Source: Curtobacterium flaccumfaciens UCD-AKU (lineage in GTDB: Bacteria > Actinomycetota > Actinomycetes > Actinomycetales > Microbacteriaceae). Taken from it: a DNA stretch of 41,625 nt. The DNA lies in contig NZ_KB714609.1 in assembly GCF_000349565.1 (NCBI RefSeq), positions 344,614 through 386,238 of the forward strand, written 5' to 3'. A program made the position numbers and the translations under genes. Positions 38,919 to 41,625 of the stretch are shown piece after piece. A model generated the notes under the pieces. The model was not told where the DNA came from and did no database searches. It saw only the letters and a list, made by a program, of their open reading frames with translations. The number at the start of each line of letters is the position of its first letter. The first letter of the stretch is position 1.

Positions 38919-40739
38919 ATGACCGAGCGCACGCGAGACACCCCCGACGCGACCGAGAACGAGGAACGGACGAACGGGTACGTGCCGCTCCGCTCCTACG
39001 GCGCGATCGGTGACGGGCGGACCGTCGCCCTCATCGCGCTCGACGGCCGGATCGACTGGCTGCCGATCCCGTCGATGGACTCGCCGCCGGTGTTCGCGAG
39101 CATCGTCGACGCCGAGCACGGCGGACACGTCGCCCTGCGACCCGTCGACGACCAGGCGGAGGTGTCCCGGGCCTACCTGCCGGGGACGAACGTGCTCGTG
39201 ACGACGTGGACCACCCCGTCCGGCACCGCCACCGTGACCGACGCCATGGTCACCGGTGTCGCCGGACGTCTGCCGTGGGCCGAGATCGGCCGCTGCGTCC
39301 AGGGGGTCCAGGGCTCCGTCGAGATGGAGTGGGCCGTCGTGCCCGGCACGATCCTGAACACCGCGGAACCCCGACGCCTCGACACCGCGAACGGCACCGT
39401 CATCGGGATCGACGGCGTCACCATCGCGATCGTCGAGCAGGGCTTCGAACCCGTTCACGACGACGGACCCCGGTTCTCCGGCCGGTTCTCGACGACCGAG
39501 GGCTCGAAGTCGATCCTGACGATCGTCGGCACGTACGACGAACCGATCTTCCTGCCCGAGCCGGAGCGCACGCTCGAGGGGGTCGACCGCACGATCGAGA
39601 ACTGGGCGACCTGGTCGAAGGAGTTCAGCTACGACGGGCCGTGGTCGGATGCCGTCCAGCGCAGCGCCCTCGCCCTGAAGCTCCTGATCTTCTCCCCCAC
39701 CGGTGCGATCGCCGCGGCACCGACGACGAGCCTGCCCGAGGACCGCACCGGCGGGAAGAACTGGGACTACCGGTTCGCCTGGGTGCGCGACCTGGCGTAC
39801 ACGGTGCACGCACTCACCCGCTTCGGGCTGCGCGAGGAGACCCACGCGGCCGTCTCGTGGGTGATGCGCACGATCGCCGAGCACGACGAGACGATGCCGA
39901 TCTTCTACGCACTCGACGGGTCCAAGAGCGACTCGGTCGAGGAACGCGACGTCCCCGGCTGGAACGGCATCGGGCCGGTCACGATCGGCAACCGGGCGGG
40001 CGACCAGCTGCAGCTCGGCGTCTGGGGCGACGTGTTCGAGATCATGCGCCAGTACGTCCGCGCCGGCAACGTGCTCGACCGCAAGACCGCGTCGGTGCTG
40101 CAGGGGCTGGCCGACGACGCCTGCCACCGGTGGCCGGAAGCAGACTCGGGCATGTGGGAGCTGCAGGAGACGCAGCACTACACGACGAGCAAGATCGGCT
40201 GCTGGCAGGCGCTCGACGCCGCGGTCGAGCTGCACGACGCGGGGATGATCGACGGCCCCCGTGACAAGTGGATCGAGAACCGCGAGCTCATCGAGGACTG
40301 GGTCGCCGAGAACGGGTGGAACGAGGAGCTCGGCCACTACGTCATGTACCCGGGTACCGACGCACTCGACTGCTCGATCCTGCTGCACGCGATGTCGGCG
40401 TTCGACCGTGGGCCCCGCATGGAGTCCACGATCCGGGCCATCGAGGAACAGCTGCAGCACGGCCCGCTCGTGTACCGGTACTCCGGCATCCAGGACGAGG
40501 AATCGCCCTTCGTGGCGTGCTCGTTCTGGCTCGCTGCGGCGATGGCCTGCGTCGGACGCGTCGACGACGCGAAGCACCTGATGGACGACATGGTGGCGCA
40601 GGCGAACGACGTCGGTCTGTTCAGCGAGATGCTCAGTGCCGTCGACGGGGACTTCATGGGGAACATCCCCCAGGGCCTGTCGCACCTGGCGCTCATCCAG
40701 GCGGCGCTGACCATCGAAGAAGTCTCAGAGAAGTCCTGA
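38919..40739 (+). CDS. GH15 family glucoamylase/trehalase-like glycoside hydrolase
   Basis: A 606-residue enzyme with the bacterial GH15 layout: an N-terminal beta-sandwich (about 20-230, beginning YVPLRSYGAIGDGRTVALIALDGRIDWLPIP) and an alpha/alpha barrel (about 240-600). NWDYRFAWVRD (281-291) is the hallmark substrate-binding segment. Members cleave terminal glucose from maltooligosaccharides, or trehalose in actinobacterial relatives; which applies here is not decidable by eye. The ATG has CAGGCT 6 nt upstream and no Shine-Dalgarno. There is no signal peptide, so the enzyme is intracellular. Confidence 0.9.
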   Translation: MTERTRDTPDATENEERTNGYVPLRSYGAIGDGRTVALIALDGRIDWLPIPSMDSPPVFASIVDAEHGGHVALRPVDDQAEVSRAYLPGTNVLVTTWTTPSGTATVTDAMVTGVAGRLPWAEIGRCVQGVQGSVEMEWAVVPGTILNTAEPRRLDTANGTVIGIDGVTIAIVEQGFEPVHDDGPRFSGRFSTTEGSKSILTIVGTYDEPIFLPEPERTLEGVDRTIENWATWSKEFSYDGPWSDAVQRSALALKLLIFSPTGAIAAAPTTSLPEDRTGGKNWDYRFAWVRDLAYTVHALTRFGLREETHAAVSWVMRTIAEHDETMPIFYALDGSKSDSVEERDVPGWNGIGPVTIGNRAGDQLQLGVWGDVFEIMRQYVRAGNVLDRKTASVLQGLADDACHRWPEADSGMWELQETQHYTTSKIGCWQALDAAVELHDAGMIDGPRDKWIENRELIEDWVAENGWNEELGHYVMYPGTDALDCSILLHAMSAFDRGPRMESTIRAIEEQLQHGPLVYRYSGIQDEESPFVACSFWLAAAMACVGRVDDAKHLMDDMVAQANDVGLFSEMLSAVDGDFMGNIPQGLSHLALIQAALTIEEVSEKS

Positions 40740-40785
40740 CGGGGCTGGACGAACCGTCGGGGGCGCGGGGCATCATGGTCTGACG

Positions 40786-41388
40786 ATGAACGACGTCGAT
40801 GCACGCATGGACCGCCTCCGCCGGGCCGCGCGCTACCGGTACCAGCAGCTCGTCGACCAGGAGATCGAGCGGGGGTCACTCGACCCCGACGAGGTGCGGT
40901 CGGAGCGCGAGGAACGCCGGCTGCTCAAGGCCGCCGACGTCGCGGCCCACGCGCGGGCGCAGATCGCCGAAGCCGAACGCCGAGGAGTCTTCGAGGGCAA
41001 CCCCTACCACGGCAAACCGCTGCCCGGGATCGACGGCCAACACGATCCCGACTGGTGGATCAAGTCGAAGATCGAGCGCGAGGACATCCGGGGCATCGCG
41101 CCACCGGCCCTGGCGCTCCGGACGGAGGACGCCGAACTCGACGACGCCCTCGACGCCCTGTCGCTCGAGACCGATGTGCGCGACGTCCTGGTGGACTTCA
41201 ACGCACGGGTGAAGGAGGCCCGGCGACAGCTGCTCGGCGGGCCGCCGGTGGTCACGCCGATGCGCGACGTCGAAGCCGAGGTGCTCGCCTGGCGGGAGCG
41301 CCGCGAGCTGCGCATGGCGGCGGCCGCTCGGGCTGCGGAGCAGGCGCTGGCCGACGCGAAGCCGCGGCGGTGGTGGCGCCGCCGCTGA
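40786..41388 (+). CDS. DUF1992 (DnaJ-homologue subfamily C 28-like) protein
   Basis: A 200-residue, charged protein. The DUF1992 core spans about 58-125, with AERRGVFEGNPYHGKPLPG, DPDWWIKSKIEREDI and PPALALRTED. No J domain is present. Long charged helices flank the core, and the C-terminus is Arg/Trp-rich (KPRRWWRRR). Function unknown. The ATG has CATGGT 6 nt upstream. Confidence 0.88.
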   Translation: MNDVDARMDRLRRAARYRYQQLVDQEIERGSLDPDEVRSEREERRLLKAADVAAHARAQIAEAERRGVFEGNPYHGKPLPGIDGQHDPDWWIKSKIEREDIRGIAPPALALRTEDAELDDALDALSLETDVRDVLVDFNARVKEARRQLLGGPPVVTPMRDVEAEVLAWRERRELRMAAAARAAEQALADAKPRRWWRRR

Positions 41389-41411
41389 GCGGTGCCGTGG
41401 CGCGGCGGCGC
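41376..41411 (+). terminator. hairpin across the DUF1992 stop codon
   Basis: GCGCCGCCGC (41376-41385) pairs perfectly with GCGGCGGCGC (41402-41411); the loop starts with the TGA stop codon. No T-run follows. Confidence 0.4.
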
Positions 41412-41432
41412 GGGCCGTCGCCGGGCTTTCGC

Positions 41433-41480
41433 GCTGAGCGACAGTTCTCGCGAGCGTGAGCGCGTGAGGTGTCGCCCAGC
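41433..41480. repeat. long imperfect intergenic hairpin
   Basis: GCTG-A-GCGACA (41433-41443) pairs with TGTCGC-C-CAGC (41470-41480), with one mismatch. The 26-nt loop contains the palindrome CTCGCGAG (41447-41454). It looks like an intergenic repeat element, but only one copy is visible here. Confidence 0.45.
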
Positions 41481-41565
41481 CCGTGGCGAGGGCGACGACG
41501 GCCGCCGGGTACGACTGGTTCTGCCAGGCGCGGGCCCGCGGCGCGGTGCGGTTCGCGCAACGCGA

Positions 41566-41603
41566 ATCGGCCCGGACCGCGCTGCTGCGTGGTCCGGGCC
41601 GAT
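41566..41603 (-). terminator. terminator probably serving a leftward gene beyond the window
   Basis: A 13-bp perfect stem (ATCGGCCCGGACC, 41566-41578, with 41591-41603) and a 12-nt loop. It sits about 15 nt downstream, in the leftward sense, of the possible TAA at 41621-41619. Confidence 0.5.
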
Positions 41604-41625
41604 CGTGGTGCGGGGGTGTTACTTG

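Larger units (their letters stand above)
41389..41625. other. 237-bp right end without a visible gene
   Basis: No ORF here looks coding. It contains the hairpins at 41433-41480 and 41566-41603. The last bases (TTACTTG) could be the 3' end of a leftward gene ending in AAG-TAA that starts outside the window, but one codon is not enough to call it. Confidence 0.5.

Noticed and set aside
37281..40685. A 1134-codon open frame on the minus strand continuing upstream of rtcB
   Set aside because: Only the first 388 codons from the ATG at 38447 show RtcB homology. The rest is antisense to the GH15 gene and is Arg/Asp/Gly/His-rich, as expected for a shadow frame in GC-rich DNA.
41619..41625. 3' end of a leftward gene at the right window edge
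   Set aside because: Only AAG-TAA is visible; the nearby hairpin is suggestive but not enough to call a gene.
1..41625. tRNA, rRNA, CRISPR arrays, insertion sequences or known riboswitches
   Set aside because: I looked for cloverleaf-like segments, spaced direct repeats, transposase motifs and terminal inverted repeats and found none convincing; a covariance-model search would be needed to exclude small RNAs.

Overview
The window is high-GC DNA with dense, often overlapping genes (ATGA and GTGA junctions) and frequent GTG starts. Many genes have no Shine-Dalgarno sequence but carry a -10-like hexamer 6-7 nt before the start codon. Together with the protein families present this points to an actinobacterium, most likely Microbacteriaceae and plausibly Curtobacterium or a relative; the assignment is inferred from sequence style, not from a search. 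I saw no rRNA, tRNA, CRISPR array, insertion sequence or phage structural gene.

Layout. 1-3040 is a glucose/N-acetylglucosamine-type PTS split into a leftward EIIC and a rightward EIIB-EIIA pair, followed by a GntR/UTRA repressor; matching TGGTCATGACCA-like dyads sit in the divergent PTS promoter region and in front of the repressor. 3100-6307 is a compact bacteriocin cassette of the lactococcin 972 type: a secreted precursor, a large multi-spanning membrane protein and an ABC ATPase. 6312-10909 holds a GNAT acetyltransferase and a 2-oxoacid dehydrogenase operon (E1 alpha, E1 beta, E2, no E3). 10933-14403 has hisC, a small membrane protein, a low-molecular-weight tyrosine phosphatase and purB. 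14430-16576 is an envelope module: a secreted Pro/Thr-rich protein behind an ECF-like promoter, then an L,D-transpeptidase ending in a 17-bp tandem triplication. 16625-23736 contains two divergent LysR-transporter pairs (EamA and MFS), a TIGR01777-type epimerase, a cation diffusion facilitator and a secreted hypothetical protein. 23809-26172 holds an ECF sigma factor coupled to a membrane-anchored protein, plus two small membrane proteins. 26318-34112 has a sortase-type (LAYTG) surface protein, a GH13 alpha-glucosidase, an FMN reductase with a MarR regulator, and a Dps-SDR-FAD oxidoreductase run. 34251-41388 carries an alpha/beta hydrolase, an SMP-30 family protein, a DUF1206 membrane protein, rtcB behind a leader with a candidate 32-residue ORF, a GH15 glucoamylase-like enzyme and a DUF1992 protein.

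The most rewarding points are the lactococcin 972-like cassette, a recurring GGAGGCCCG hairpin family that acts as the local terminator, short tandem duplications placed at stop codons, the leaderless-start signature, and the leader of rtcB.
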